Positions 45,105 through 54,374 of a DNA stretch of 64,000 nucleotides are shown here, in pieces (positions within the stretch are counted from its first letter, which is position 1; every line of letters begins with the position of its first letter). Source of the stretch: Deinococcus sp. Marseille-Q6407. Its GTDB lineage: Bacteria; Deinococcota; Deinococci; Deinococcales; Deinococcaceae. The position numbers and the translations under genes are program-made. The stretch lies in NCBI RefSeq assembly GCF_946848805.1, contig NZ_CAMPFU010000002.1, positions 332,501 through 396,500 on the forward strand. Reading direction: 5' to 3'. The notes beneath the pieces are model-generated. The model was not told the DNA's origin and did no database searches. It saw nothing but the letters and a program-made list of their open reading frames with translations.

Positions 45105-45113
45105 GCTACCGCT

Positions 45114-45929
45114 ATGGATTTTTCCAGTACCGGGGCCTTTGGCCTGCCCAGTTTCCTCTGGAACATCGTCCTGTTCCTGAACGTCATCTGTCTGGTTCAC
45201 GCGCTAATTACCCGCAACTGGCTGTGGGCGGCTTTCCTGGCGTTCGGGGTTTTCGTCTCGCAGGGCGGCCTGTTTGTGACGCTGTTTTACCTGTTCACCG
45301 AACTGCTGCCAGCCTTGCAGGGGAGTGGCACCCGCACCCGCCGCGCTGTCCGGCAGACCATGCAGAACGGTGTGGAAGCAGTCAAGCCGCTGGAAACCAA
45401 GATCACGGAGGCGCAGCAGGCCCTGACCCGCAGCGACACTCTGGCCCACCGCAGTCAGCTGGCGCACCTGCTGACCCGCGCCGGCCGGCTGGATGAGGCG
45501 CAGGCCACCTTGCAACCTTTGCTGGACGGCCTCTACCGCGACGACCCGGTGGTGCTGCTGGCAGCTGCCCAGCTGGATCTGGCCCAGGGACAGCCGGCGC
45601 AGGCCGAACAGAAGCTGACCCAGGTAGAGTTGCAGACCTCGGCAGCCACCCGCACCCAGGCCCTGACCCTGCTGGCCGAAGCCCAGACGCAGCAGGGCAA
45701 CGTCAGCGGGGCCGAAGCCAGCTATCAGGAGGCCATGCAGGCCGCCACCACCGAGGAGCCGCGTGCCCGCTACGCCGAATTTCTGCTGCAGCAGGGCCGC
45801 CCTGAGGAGGCGCAGGCTGTGGTAGACCGCCTGCTCCAGATTGAGAATGAGGCCACCCCACTCTACCGCCGGCAGGAACGCGAATGGTTCGAGCTGGCTG
45901 GGCGACTGCGCCGGCAACTGCGCCGCTAA
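45114..45929 (+). CDS. TPR-repeat membrane protein of unknown function
   Basis: 271 residues. Two hydrophobic helices at the N-terminus (about 14-32 and 37-63), then a cytoplasmic or periplasmic run of tetratricopeptide-like helix pairs (RSQLAHLLTRAGRLDEAQATL, VLLAAAQLDLAQGQPAQAEQ, ALTLLAEAQTQQGNVSGAEA, RYAEFLLQQGRPEEAQAVV). Such repeats mediate protein contacts; no enzyme domain is present. It starts 9 nt after the ligA stop but has its own -10, and it ends at a bidirectional terminator. Confidence 0.75.
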   Translation: MDFSSTGAFGLPSFLWNIVLFLNVICLVHALITRNWLWAAFLAFGVFVSQGGLFVTLFYLFTELLPALQGSGTRTRRAVRQTMQNGVEAVKPLETKITEAQQALTRSDTLAHRSQLAHLLTRAGRLDEAQATLQPLLDGLYRDDPVVLLAAAQLDLAQGQPAQAEQKLTQVELQTSAATRTQALTLLAEAQTQQGNVSGAEASYQEAMQAATTEEPRARYAEFLLQQGRPEEAQAVVDRLLQIENEATPLYRRQEREWFELAGRLRRQLRR

Positions 45930-45977
45930 GAGCAAACCCGGCGGGGGAGACGGGGGCAATTCCACCTCCGCATTTTG

Positions 45978-46019
45978 AAAAGAGCCGAGCCGCCTAGCTT
46001 TTGTAGGGGCGGCTCTTTT
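45978..46019. terminator. Bidirectional terminator after the TPR gene
   Basis: 10-bp stem AAAAGAGCCG/CGGCTCTTTT. Confidence 0.75.
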
Positions 46020-46058
46020 GACTTTCTGACCTGGGCCATTCAGCCGGTCAGCAACGAG

Positions 46059-46088
46059 AAAGCCCCCACCACATAGGCGGGGGCTTTT
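46059..46088 (-). terminator. Terminator of the ribosomal protein operon (after rplL)
   Basis: 9-bp stem AAAGCCCCC/GGGGGCTTT; on the minus strand it ends in UUUC. Confidence 0.7.
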
Positions 46089-46113
46089 GCACCTCGGTAC
46101 TGCAGGCAGAACC

Positions 46114-46482
46114 TTACTTCAGTTCGACCTTGGCACCAGCAGCTTCCAGCTGCTCCTTGATCTTGTTGGCTTCGTCCTTGGAAGCGGCTTCCTTCACGGC
46201 GCCGCCCTTTTCAGCCATATCCTTGGCTTCCTTCAGGCCCAGGCCGGTGATGGCGCGGATTTCCTTAATGACGTTGATCTTGCTGGAGCCGGCATCAACC
46301 AGCACCACGTCGAACTCGTCTTTTTCTTCGGCAGCGGGAGCAGCAGCGCCGCCGGCAGCGCCGCCAGCAGCCACAACGGCTTCAACGCCCCAGGTTTCCT
46401 TCAGGCCGTCGATCAGGTCGGCGAGTTCCATGATGGTCAGTTGGCTGAGTTGGTCGATCAGAGCTTGTTTGTCGTATGCCAT
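46114..46482 (-). CDS. rplL: 50S ribosomal protein L7/L12
   Basis: 122-residue stalk protein that recruits translational GTPases. N-terminal dimer domain ([20 protein letters not shown]), an Ala/Gly hinge ([16 protein letters not shown]) and the C-terminal domain [35 protein letters not shown]. Last gene of the rplK-rplA-rplJ-rplL block, 42 nt after rplJ with GGAGGAAACC before the start. Several copies bind L10. Confidence 0.98.
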   Translation of the reverse strand: MAYDKQALIDQLSQLTIMELADLIDGLKETWGVEAVVAAGGAAGGAAAPAAEEKDEFDVVLVDAGSSKINVIKEIRAITGLGLKEAKDMAEKGGAVKEAASKDEANKIKEQLEAAGAKVELK

Positions 46483-46524
46483 GGTGGTTTCCTCCAGAGA
46501 TGAATTTGTTTGAGAAAGTGGGGA

Positions 46525-47028
46525 TTAAGAAGCGGCGCCTTCGGCGTCCAGCTTGTCTTTGTAGGCTTCCAGGGTACCGATGAAGGTCGCCAGGTGGGTG
46601 GAGAGCACGCCGACCATTTCGGCCTGCAGGCTCTGCTTGCTGCCCAGCGAGGCCAGCTTGGTGATCACGGCAGTGTCTACGCGGTTGCCTTCGACAAAGC
46701 CGCCCTTGAAAGCGGGAATGCCGGCGTCGTTGCCCTTGGCCACGTCACTGAGGGCCTTGGCCACGCCAGCGGGGTCTTCACTGGCCAGCACCAGGGCGCT
46801 GGGTCCAGCGAGAATGTCGGAGAAGTCCTGTTCGGTGCTTTGCAGGGCCAGGTGAATCAGGGTGTTCTTGGCCACGATCATCTGGCCGCCCTTTTCACGG
46901 ATATCCTGACGCAGTTTGGACAGCTGTCCAGCGCTCAGACCCTGGTAGTCCACCAGGTAGAACGATTCCACGCCAGTCAGGCTCTGCTGCAGGTCACTCA
47001 GGCTTTTTTGGTTACGCTCATTGGCCAT
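46525..47028 (-). CDS. rplJ: 50S ribosomal protein L10
   Basis: 167 residues. The rRNA-binding N-terminal part carries [20 protein letters not shown] and [13 protein letters not shown]; the C-terminal helix ([19 protein letters not shown]) is the L7/L12 docking site. ATG 47028 follows AAGGAGGT. A structured leader lies upstream, where L10-L12 normally represses its own translation. Confidence 0.97.
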   Translation of the reverse strand: MANERNQKSLSDLQQSLTGVESFYLVDYQGLSAGQLSKLRQDIREKGGQMIVAKNTLIHLALQSTEQDFSDILAGPSALVLASEDPAGVAKALSDVAKGNDAGIPAFKGGFVEGNRVDTAVITKLASLGSKQSLQAEMVGVLSTHLATFIGTLEAYKDKLDAEGAAS

Positions 47029-47214
<186 letters not shown>

Positions 47215-47922
47215 TCAGCCCTGGGCCTGAGCAGCGGCACTGAGGCTCAGCTGAACACTGGGGCCCATGGTGCTTGTCAGGTAGGCGCTGCGCAGGAAAA
47301 TCCCCTTGGTCGCGCCGGGACGGGCGGCTTCCAGAGCACGCACCAGGGCGGTGTAGTTGGCCGCCAGGGCGTCGGCTTCGAAGCTGGCCTTGCCGATCGG
47401 AGCGTGAATCACGCCGGTCTTGTCGTTGCGGAATTCGATGCGGCCGGTCTTCAGACCGCGCACCATTTCTTCCACGTTGGTACCGACGGTGCCGCTCTTG
47501 GGGTTAGGCAGCAGACCACGCGGGCCCAGCAGACGGGCCAGCTTCTGGCCAACCTGGGCCATCATATCGGGGGTAGCCACCACGGCGTCGAAGTCCATGA
47601 AGCCACCCGCGATGCGGTCGATCAGGTCTTCGCTGCCCACCACGTCGGCACCGGCAGCTTCAGCAGCGGCCACGTTGTCGCCACGGGTGATCACGGCCAC
47701 GCGCACGTCACGGCCGGTGCCGTGAGGCAGGGCCACGGTGCCGCGCACGCTCTGGTCGCTCTTGCGGGGGTCAATGCCCAGGCGGAAGTGCACTTCCACG
47801 GTTTCGTCGAACTTGGCGTTGGCCAGTTCCTTAACCAGACCGGCGGCTTCGCTGATGGGGTACTGCCGGCTGCGGTCCACCTTGTCTTTCAGGGCGCGGT
47901 AACGCTTACCATGCTTAGGCAT
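47215..47922 (-). CDS. rplA: 50S ribosomal protein L1
   Basis: 235-residue L1, which forms the mobile L1 stalk and in many bacteria represses its own operon. Characteristic [18 protein letters not shown] near the start and [15 protein letters not shown] in domain II. The ATG overlaps the rplK stop by 8 nt, giving translational coupling. Confidence 0.98.
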   Translation of the reverse strand: MPKHGKRYRALKDKVDRSRQYPISEAAGLVKELANAKFDETVEVHFRLGIDPRKSDQSVRGTVALPHGTGRDVRVAVITRGDNVAAAEAAGADVVGSEDLIDRIAGGFMDFDAVVATPDMMAQVGQKLARLLGPRGLLPNPKSGTVGTNVEEMVRGLKTGRIEFRNDKTGVIHAPIGKASFEADALAANYTALVRALEAARPGATKGIFLRSAYLTSTMGPSVQLSLSAAAQAQG

Positions 47923-48349
47923 TGGGGCCTCCTTCGATGGTCACGCCCATGGAGCGGGCAGTGCCGGCCACGGTGTTGGCAGCGGCTTCGACCGAACCGG
48001 CGTTCAGGTCGGGCAGCTTGGTCTGGGCAATTTCCAGAACCTGATCCCAGTTCAGCTTGCCCACTTTGTTCTTGTTGGGCTCGCCGCTTCCCTTCGCCAG
48101 GCCAGCGGCCTTGCGGATCAGGTAGCTCATGGGAGGGGTCTTGGTGATGAAGGTGAACGAGCGGTCCGCGTAGATGGTGATTTCCACGGGGATGATCGCG
48201 TCACCCTTATCGGCGGTCTGGGCGTTGAACGCCTTGGCGAACTCCATGATGTTGGCGCCGTACTGACCGAGCGCGGGACCCACGGGAGGGGCCGGAGTGG
48301 CCTTCCCTGCGGGAAGTTGCAGCTTGACAATCCCTAAAACTTTCTTCAT
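47915..48349 (-). CDS. rplK: 50S ribosomal protein L11
   Basis: 144-residue L11 of the GTPase-associated centre, with [37 protein letters not shown] and the C-terminal rRNA-binding [17 protein letters not shown] very strong AAGGAGGAG site precedes ATG 48349. It is the first gene after an internal sigma-A promoter that sits between nusG and rplK. Confidence 0.98.
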   Translation of the reverse strand: MKKVLGIVKLQLPAGKATPAPPVGPALGQYGANIMEFAKAFNAQTADKGDAIIPVEITIYADRSFTFITKTPPMSYLIRKAAGLAKGSGEPNKNKVGKLNWDQVLEIAQTKLPDLNAGSVEAAANTVAGTARSMGVTIEGGPNA

Positions 48350-48432
48350 ATCTCCTCCTTAGCTCCCCCGTGACGCCTGCTCATGTCCTTGGGGTGCTGG
48401 CGCTAAGTGCTGCGCAAGGCAGCAACTTTTTT

Positions 48433-48461
48433 AGTATGCCAGCCCGGGGGGCCGGGTGCAA
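48433..48461 (-). promoter_or_regulatory. Sigma-A promoter of rplK-rplA-rplJ-rplL
   Basis: Minus strand TTGCAC, 17-nt spacer, CATACT, followed by an A-rich start region. Leader of about 80 nt with a GTTGCTGC/GCAGCAC hairpin. Confidence 0.75.
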
Positions 48462-48489
48462 GAGCCGGCCGGGCACGGGGCCCAGGACC

Positions 48490-49059
48490 TTACTTGCTGA
48501 CTTGTGCGAAATCCAGTTCGACTGGCGTTTCGCGGCCGAAGATGCTGACCAGCACCTTGACCTTGGCCTGCGCCGCGTTCACTTCGCTGACCACGCCATT
48601 GAAATCGGCGAACGGTCCGCTCTGCACCTTGACCATATCGCCGGGTTTGACGTCGATCTGGACCTTGGGCGTTTCGACCTTGGGTGCGGTGCCCACACCG
48701 ACCGAGACCAGCAGGCGCTGCACCTCGTCGGGCGAGAGGGGAACCGGGTAGGTGGCCGTACCCACGAAGCCGGTCACGCCATTGGTATTGCGGACCACTT
48801 CCCAGGATTCGCCCAGCTCGCCGGGGGCGTCATCGTCTTCGATATCCATCTGCACGAAGACATAACCGGGGAACAGCTTGCGCTCCACGGTTTCTTTCTT
48901 GCCGCCCTCTTTGAGCTCCACGGCGCGTTCGCTCGGCTGCAGGACCTGGAAAATCTTGGTGCCGTACATGCCCAGTTTGCGGGCGCGTTCCATCAGGTTC
49001 TGCTCAACCCGGTCTTCCTGGCCGATATAGGTGTGGACCGCGTACCATTCAATACTCAT
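48490..49059 (-). CDS. nusG: Transcription termination/antitermination protein NusG
   Basis: 189 residues. The NGN domain starts [18 protein letters not shown] and includes [13 protein letters not shown]; the KOW domain is [20 protein letters not shown]. It binds RNA polymerase and links it to Rho or to the leading ribosome. ATG 49059 overlaps the secE stop (ATGA). A small acidic insertion ([13 protein letters not shown]) lies in the NGN domain. Confidence 0.97.
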   Translation of the reverse strand: MSIEWYAVHTYIGQEDRVEQNLMERARKLGMYGTKIFQVLQPSERAVELKEGGKKETVERKLFPGYVFVQMDIEDDDAPGELGESWEVVRNTNGVTGFVGTATYPVPLSPDEVQRLLVSVGVGTAPKVETPKVQIDVKPGDMVKVQSGPFADFNGVVSEVNAAQAKVKVLVSIFGRETPVELDFAQVSK

Positions 49060-49235
49060 AACAACACCGCCTGAATCAAAGTGGTGAAGAGCAGGTCCAT
49101 CAGGTAGACGATAATGGTCAGCGCCACCAGAAACAGCAGCACCGCCTGGGTTCCTTCCCATACCTGCGCGCGGGTCGGCCAGCTGACGCGGCTGAGTTCC
49201 TCGCGTGATTCCTGTAGATACTGGCTCAGATTCAT
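49056..49235 (-). CDS. secE: Preprotein translocase subunit SecE
   Basis: 59-residue single-span SecE, the small essential subunit of the SecYEG channel. The amphipathic helix reads [20 protein letters not shown] with the conserved W-P-T/S-R motif, followed by one membrane helix (about 31-54). The stop overlaps nusG by 4 nt, the usual secE-nusG coupling. Confidence 0.95.
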   Translation of the reverse strand: MNLSQYLQESREELSRVSWPTRAQVWEGTQAVLLFLVALTIIVYLMDLLFTTLIQAVLL

Positions 49236-49307
49236 TCACTCACCTCGCCGGCAGCCCGCTGGCTTCCTGCCTGAAACAGACGGAAAGCAGCGAGCCGGAG
49301 CCGGGAA

Positions 49308-49475
49308 TCAGACCTTTTTCTCTTTGAAGGTGACGTGCTTCTTGGCTACAGGATCGTACTTGCGCAGCTCCAGCTTTTCCTGGGTGTTGCGGCGGTTCTT
49401 GGTGGTGGTGTAGTAAAAGCCCGTGCCGGCGGTGCTTTCCATCTTGATGATCATGCGGGGTCCGTCTTTAGCCAT
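49308..49475 (-). CDS. rpmG: 50S ribosomal protein L33
   Basis: 55-residue L33 ([37 protein letters not shown]). It lacks the CxxC zinc pairs, so it is the zinc-independent form. AAAGGAG precedes ATG 49475. First gene of the rpmG-secE-nusG block, with the promoter about 130 nt upstream. The 72 nt between it and secE hold no tRNA. Confidence 0.95.
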   Translation of the reverse strand: MAKDGPRMIIKMESTAGTGFYYTTTKNRRNTQEKLELRKYDPVAKKHVTFKEKKV

Positions 49476-49573
49476 GTCAAAACTCCTTTCGCAGAACTCC
49501 GTTCCCGGAGCGCTGCTCCCAGCAGGGCGCTTGTTTCTGGAGCCGGGGCGCCAGAAGGCTCAAGCTGGTAAAA

Positions 49574-49590
49574 TCCCGCCTGTCGGCGGG
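49574..49590 (-). other. Hairpin just downstream of the rpmG promoter (possible attenuator)
   Basis: CCCGCC-4 nt-GGCGGG, followed on the minus strand by ATTTT, within the first 30 nt of the predicted transcript. Confidence 0.45.
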
Positions 49591-49600
49591 CTAACAACCC

Positions 49601-49629
49601 AGTATAAATCAAGCTGTTAGGGATGTCCA
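49601..49629 (-). promoter_or_regulatory. Sigma-A promoter of rpmG-secE-nusG
   Basis: Minus strand TGGACA, 17-nt spacer, TATACT: near-consensus in both boxes and spacing. Confidence 0.8.
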
Positions 49630-49734
49630 CGAGGCTGGGCAGCAGCAAGGCGCGGGCCAGCGCTCCTGCTCTGCCTCTGCCCTCACTTGCCCTCGCCTGG
49701 CCCGCAGCCCACGGTTGCCGCAGGCCGGCGCTGT

Positions 49735-49740
49735 TACACT
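49735..49740 (+). promoter_or_regulatory. -10 hexamer, leaderless promoter of uvrD
   Basis: TACACT, 7 nt before GTG 49748. Confidence 0.5.
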
Positions 49741-49747
49741 GGCCCGC

Positions 49748-51982
49748 GTGAAAGCTGACGCTCCCCCCCAGGACCTTGATCTTCTCTCGCAGCTCAACGA
49801 ACAGCAGGCGGAAGCGGCCGATCACTTTACCGGCCCCGCGCTGGTGATTGCGGGCGCGGGCAGCGGCAAGACCCGCACCCTGATTTACCGCATCGCCCAT
49901 CTGATTGACCATTACAGTGTCCATCCCGGCGAGATTCTGGCGGTGACATTTACCAATAAGGCCGCCGCCGAGATGCGCGAACGGGCCAGCCGGCTGGTGC
50001 CGGGCGCCGAGCGGCTGTGGATGAGCACTTTTCACTCGGCCGGGGTGAGGATTCTGCGCTCTTACGGCGAGCATATCGGCCTGCGGCGCGGCTTCGTGAT
50101 TTACGACGATGACGACCAATTGGATATTCTCAAGGAAATCACCGGCTCGATGTCGGGCTTCGGGCCAGACACCAACCTGCGGGCGGTGCGCGGCGTAATC
50201 GACCGGGCCAAGAGCAACCTGGAAACGCCGGCCCACCTGGAAAGAAGCGGCGAGCCGTATCTGGCCGGACTGCCCCGCGAGCTGGTGGCCGAAACTTACC
50301 GGCAGTACGAGGCCCGCAAGAAGGCTCAGAACGCCATTGACTTCGGGGACCTGATTACCGAGACGGTGCGGCTGTTTCAGGAGGTGCCGGCCGTGCTGGA
50401 AAAGGTGCAGAACCGCGCCCGCTTTATCCATGTGGACGAGTATCAGGACACCAATAAGGCCCAGTACGAACTGACCCGGCTGCTGGCCTCGCGCGACCGC
50501 AACCTGCTGGTGGTGGGCGACCCCGACCAGAGCATCTACCGCTTCCGTGGGGCGGATATCCAGAACATCCTCGACTTCCAGAAGGACTATCCGGACGCCA
50601 AGGTGTACCGCCTGGAAAGCAATTACCGCTCCAGCGCCAATGTGCTGACGGCGGCCAATCACCTGATCGAGAACAACTCCGAGCGTCTGGAAAAAACCTT
50701 GCGCCCGGTCAAGGAAGGCGAGCACCCGGTGGTGTTTCACCGCGCTTCCGACCACCGTGGCGAGGGCGATTTCGTGGCCGACTGGCTGACCCGCCTGCAC
50801 GGCGAGGGCCGTGACTTTGCCCATATGGCGATTCTCTACCGCACCAACGCCCAGTCGCGGGTGATTGAAGAATCGCTGCGGCGGGTGGGTATTCCGGCAC
50901 GGATCGTGGGCGGCGTGGGCTTCTATGACCGCCGCGAGATCAGGGACATTCTGGCCTATGCCCGGCTGGCCCTGAACCCCGCCGACGATGTGGCGCTGCG
51001 CCGGATTATCGGCCGGCCGCGCCGCGGGATTGGTGACAGCTCGCTGACCCGGCTGCTGAACTGGGCGCAGGCCAACGGCACTTCGGTCTTGGAAGCATGT
51101 GCCCGCGCCGAACACGACGGCATTCTGGAGCGCGGCGCCGCCAAGGCTACCGAGTTCGCCGCCCTGATGGCTGCCATGAGTGAGGCCGCCGACAACTACG
51201 AGCCAGCTCCTTTCCTGCGCTTCGTGATGGAAACCAGTGGTTACCTGGACATGCTGCGCCAGGAAGGCACTGAGGGCCAGATGCGGCTGGAGAACCTGGA
51301 AGAACTGATCAGCGCGGCCGAGGAGTGGTCACAGGAAAACCAGGGCACCATCGGGGATTTTCTGGACGACGCCGCCCTGGTCGCCAGCGTGGACGACATG
51401 CGGGCGCAGCAAGAGAACAAGGGCGTGCCGGAAGATGCCGTCACCCTGATGACGCTGCACAACGCTAAGGGTCTGGAATTCCCGGTGGTGTTTATCGTGG
51501 GAGTAGAGGAGGGCCTGCTGCCCAGCCGCAATTCACTGAACGAACGCGGCGGCATTGAGGAAGAGCGGCGGCTTTTTTACGTGGGCATCACCCGCGCGAT
51601 GGAGCGGCTGTTCCTGACCGCCGCCGAGAACCGGATGCAATACGGCCGCACCAACGCTGCCGAGGACAGCCGCTTCCTGGAGGAGATCGGCCAGGATTTC
51701 GAGACCTGGAATGCCTTTGGGCAGCCGGTGGATTACCGCCAGAAAAGCTGGAAGGATTTCCGTCCCAGCGCTGTGCCGCAGCCGGCCGCCGTCAAGAACA
51801 CCAGCCCCTTGACCGGCGCGATGGCTTACCGGGGCGGCGAAAAGGTGCGGCATCCCAAATTTGGGGAAGGACAGGTGCTGGCGGTGGCCGGCGTGGGTGA
51901 CAAGCAGGAGGTGACGGTCCACTTTGCCAGCGTGGGCAACAAGAAACTGCTGGTCAAGTTCGCCAACCTGCAGCCGGCCTGA
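49748..51982 (+). CDS. uvrD: UvrD-family 3'-5' DNA helicase
   Basis: 744-residue superfamily 1A helicase very close to the D. radiodurans UvrD, acting in excision and mismatch repair. Motif I AGAGSGKTRTL, Ia FTNKAAAEMRERA, II DEYQDTNKAQYE, III VGDPDQSIYRFRGA, IV YRTNAQSRVIEE, V MTLHNAKGLEFPVVF, VI FYVGITRAMERL. The C-terminal tail contains a Tudor-like KVRHPKFGEGQVLAV unit. GTG 49748 with TACACT 7 nt upstream is preferred to the longer frame. The Deinococcus DdrO-type palindrome was not found upstream. Confidence 0.95.
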   Translation: MKADAPPQDLDLLSQLNEQQAEAADHFTGPALVIAGAGSGKTRTLIYRIAHLIDHYSVHPGEILAVTFTNKAAAEMRERASRLVPGAERLWMSTFHSAGVRILRSYGEHIGLRRGFVIYDDDDQLDILKEITGSMSGFGPDTNLRAVRGVIDRAKSNLETPAHLERSGEPYLAGLPRELVAETYRQYEARKKAQNAIDFGDLITETVRLFQEVPAVLEKVQNRARFIHVDEYQDTNKAQYELTRLLASRDRNLLVVGDPDQSIYRFRGADIQNILDFQKDYPDAKVYRLESNYRSSANVLTAANHLIENNSERLEKTLRPVKEGEHPVVFHRASDHRGEGDFVADWLTRLHGEGRDFAHMAILYRTNAQSRVIEESLRRVGIPARIVGGVGFYDRREIRDILAYARLALNPADDVALRRIIGRPRRGIGDSSLTRLLNWAQANGTSVLEACARAEHDGILERGAAKATEFAALMAAMSEAADNYEPAPFLRFVMETSGYLDMLRQEGTEGQMRLENLEELISAAEEWSQENQGTIGDFLDDAALVASVDDMRAQQENKGVPEDAVTLMTLHNAKGLEFPVVFIVGVEEGLLPSRNSLNERGGIEEERRLFYVGITRAMERLFLTAAENRMQYGRTNAAEDSRFLEEIGQDFETWNAFGQPVDYRQKSWKDFRPSAVPQPAAVKNTSPLTGAMAYRGGEKVRHPKFGEGQVLAVAGVGDKQEVTVHFASVGNKKLLVKFANLQPA

Positions 51983-52007
51983 GCCAAGCCTCCGGCGGCC
52001 CGCGCGC

Positions 52008-52013
52008 TAGACT
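52008..52013 (+). promoter_or_regulatory. -10 hexamer, leaderless promoter of rapZ-yvcK
   Basis: TAGACT, 6 nt before ATG 52020. Confidence 0.5.
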
Positions 52014-52019
52014 CGGCCC

Positions 52020-52895
52020 ATGCCGTTCGTCATCGTGTCGGGTCTGTCGGGAAGTGGCAAGAGTTCTCTGCTCAGGACGCTGGAAGATTCCGGCTACCTG
52101 ATTACCGACAACCTGCCGCCAGCCCTGTGGCAGCACATGTACGAGCTGACGCAGGCGCAGGGCATCCTGGATGTGGCGGTCAGCACCGATGCACGCACCC
52201 GCGCTTTCCTGCATGACCTGGACGACAGCTTCGGTGGGCTGTCGCTCCGGGCGCCGGACATCCGGATGGTTTTTCTCGAAGCGGACGACGAAGTGCTGCT
52301 GCGGCGCTATAACCTCTCGCGCCGCGAACATCCCCTGGGAGAGAACCTGCTGCTGGACTTTGCCCGCGAGCGTGAGCTGCTGGCTTCGCTGCGGGCACTG
52401 GCAGATACTGTCATAGACACCACCGACCTGACGGTGCCGGAGCTGTCACAGCGGGTGGCGGGCCTGCTCAAGACTGACCAACGCTTCGAGCTGCGGCTGA
52501 TGAGCTTTGGCTTCAAGCACGCACCACCCCGTGACGTGGACTTGGTACTGGATGTCCGCAGTCTGCCTAATCCCTATTACTTGCCAGAGCTGCGGCCGCT
52601 GACGGGGCTGGACCCGCAGGTGGCCGCTCACGTTTTTGCTACCCAGGACGCCGAAGAGTTTTATCAGCAGCTCAAGACATTTGTGGCAGCTGCGGCCGAG
52701 CGGGCTGAGCGGACCGGCCGGCATGGCTACTCGGTGGGTATCGGTTGCACCGGCGGGCAGCACCGCTCAGTGGCTGTCACCGAGCGGCTGGCCCGCGAGC
52801 TGACCGACCTGAACCCTGAATTGATTCTGCACCGGGATATGCCCAGTGTTGTGGAGGCGCCGTTGGGTGAGGGTGCTGGGGGGACTGTCCCATGA
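52020..52895 (+). CDS. rapZ: RapZ/YvcJ-family nucleotide-binding protein
   Basis: 291 residues. P-loop GLSGSGKS at 8-15, DNLPPALW block, and the C-terminal domain with [19 protein letters not shown] and [10 protein letters not shown]. In E. coli RapZ guides RNase E to a small RNA; in Firmicutes YvcJ is an NTPase, and which role applies here is open. The stop overlaps the yvcK-type gene by 4 nt; rapZ-yvcK pairing is conserved in many bacteria. -10 TAGACT 6 nt before ATG. Confidence 0.94.
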   Translation: MPFVIVSGLSGSGKSSLLRTLEDSGYLITDNLPPALWQHMYELTQAQGILDVAVSTDARTRAFLHDLDDSFGGLSLRAPDIRMVFLEADDEVLLRRYNLSRREHPLGENLLLDFARERELLASLRALADTVIDTTDLTVPELSQRVAGLLKTDQRFELRLMSFGFKHAPPRDVDLVLDVRSLPNPYYLPELRPLTGLDPQVAAHVFATQDAEEFYQQLKTFVAAAAERAERTGRHGYSVGIGCTGGQHRSVAVTERLARELTDLNPELILHRDMPSVVEAPLGEGAGGTVP

Positions 52896-54316
52896 GGCAA
52901 AACCGCTTGCCGGGTCTCCCGGCCCGGCCTCCCGAGCCAGTAGGCAATCCGGCTCGAAACGGCCCGCAGAAAATGGCCGGTTCTGCCGGCTGGCTTGACC
53001 GCCTGCGCCGCTGGATGACCCCGGGGTTGCGCGTCAAGCGCTGGATGTTCCTGTTTGTGCTGGCGTCGGTCCTGGGAGCATTCGGGCTGCTGGCTTTTGC
53101 CTGGATGGGCCCTCTGCGTGGCGTGATTTCTGGAACGATCTATCAGCTGCAGCTCTGGCTGCTGCCGGGGATTTCCCTGCCGTGGGTGTTGGGGCTGGTG
53201 CTGCTGCTGGCTGCGCTGCTGCTGGGCGGCTACAGCATCCTGCAAATGAATCGTACCCTACTTAGGGCCGCCGGGATGGAGCCACGCCACGCAGCGCAGG
53301 AAATGTATGTACAGCACGCTCTGAGCCGTGGACCGAGAATCGTGGCGGTCGGTGGCGGCACTGGCCTCTCCAATCTGCTACGGGGGCTCAAATACTACAG
53401 CAGTAACCTGACCGCTGTGGTCACCGTAGCGGATGATGGGGGCTCCAGCGGACAACTCCGCCAGAGCCTGAACATGATCGCCCCCGGTGACTTGACTGAT
53501 TGCTACGCTGCGCTGTCCACGCACCCGGCGCTCAGTCAGCTGTTACTCCACCGTTTCGGGCGTGGTGAGGGCTTAGAAGGGCATACCTTTGGGAACCTGC
53601 TGCTGGCCACCCTCAGCGAAGAACGTGGTGGCCTGGCGCCGGCCCTGGGTGACCTGCACGAGATTTTGCAGATGCAGGGCAAGGTTTATCCAGCGACCAC
53701 GGTGCCAACTACTCTGGTAGCCCAGCTCAGTGACGGCCGGCGGGTCCGGGGAGAAAGTCGGCTGGCAGATGAACTGGGTGCGGCCACAGTGCAGCAGGTC
53801 ATGCTGGATCCCCCAGACCTTCCCGCAGTCCCAGAAGTGCTGGCCGCTATCGCAGAAGCGGAACTGATTGTGCTGGGGCCAGGAAGCCTTTTCACCAGTA
53901 TTCTGCCGGCCTTGCTGGTGCCTGGAGTGGGCGAAGCACTCCGACGTTCTCCTGCTCCGTTTGTCTATGTAGCCAGTCTGATGACCGAACCCGGCGAGAC
54001 TGATGGACTCAGTCTGAGTGATCATTTCCAGGTGATTGCCAGGCATCTGGGCCGGGCGCCCGACTGGCTGCTGCTGAATGATCAGCCCTTACTGCCCGGT
54101 ATGACAGAGCACTATGCCCGAGAAGGTGCCGAACCGTTAGCACTTGGGAGCCGTCAGCAGTATCTGCAAAGCCGCCTACGTTATGCCCCTTTACTAGATA
54201 AGCAAGCAGCTCCCCTGGTCAACCACAACCCAGAATTACTCTCTAAAGCCTTGATGCAGCTTTACAGTGAGGCTGTCCAGCAGCAACGACAAGAGGAACC
54301 TTTCCGCAGAAGATAG
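52892..54316 (+). CDS. YvcK-family (UDP-sugar-binding) protein with N-terminal membrane anchor
   Basis: 474 residues. The C-terminal 325 residues are a YvcK/CofD-like fold: [18 protein letters not shown] at about 150-167, [34 protein letters not shown] and [16 protein letters not shown]. YvcK proteins bind UDP-sugars and affect cell-wall and carbon metabolism. Here a 130-residue N-terminus with two membrane helices (about 52-70 and 98-118) precedes it, so it is membrane-bound. Start overlaps rapZ (ATGA). GC content falls toward the 3' end, near 50% around 54200 by hand count. Confidence 0.9.
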   Translation: MRQNRLPGLPARPPEPVGNPARNGPQKMAGSAGWLDRLRRWMTPGLRVKRWMFLFVLASVLGAFGLLAFAWMGPLRGVISGTIYQLQLWLLPGISLPWVLGLVLLLAALLLGGYSILQMNRTLLRAAGMEPRHAAQEMYVQHALSRGPRIVAVGGGTGLSNLLRGLKYYSSNLTAVVTVADDGGSSGQLRQSLNMIAPGDLTDCYAALSTHPALSQLLLHRFGRGEGLEGHTFGNLLLATLSEERGGLAPALGDLHEILQMQGKVYPATTVPTTLVAQLSDGRRVRGESRLADELGAATVQQVMLDPPDLPAVPEVLAAIAEAELIVLGPGSLFTSILPALLVPGVGEALRRSPAPFVYVASLMTEPGETDGLSLSDHFQVIARHLGRAPDWLLLNDQPLLPGMTEHYAREGAEPLALGSRQQYLQSRLRYAPLLDKQAAPLVNHNPELLSKALMQLYSEAVQQQRQEEPFRRR

Positions 54317-54330
54317 AGGTTCCAAGAATA

Positions 54331-54361
54331 AAAAAAGCCCCCATTTCTGGGGGACTTTTTT
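54331..54361. terminator. Bidirectional terminator between the yvcK-type gene and the SLH gene
   Basis: AAAAAAG-CCCCCA stem with TGGGGG-ACTTTTTT, loop TTTC; U-run on both strands. Confidence 0.85.
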
Positions 54362-54374
54362 ATGGAAGTGAGGC

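Noticed and set aside
49236..49307. tRNA between rpmG and secE, as in some bacteria
   Set aside because: No cloverleaf arms or T-loop sequence in these 72 nt.
49640..49747. DdrO (radiation/desiccation response) operator upstream of uvrD
   Set aside because: No TTATG...CATAA-type palindrome found; likewise none before ruvA, ligA or trxB.
49451..51115. Open frame of about 554 codons antisense to uvrD
   Set aside because: Shadow of the helicase gene extending into the rpmG promoter region.
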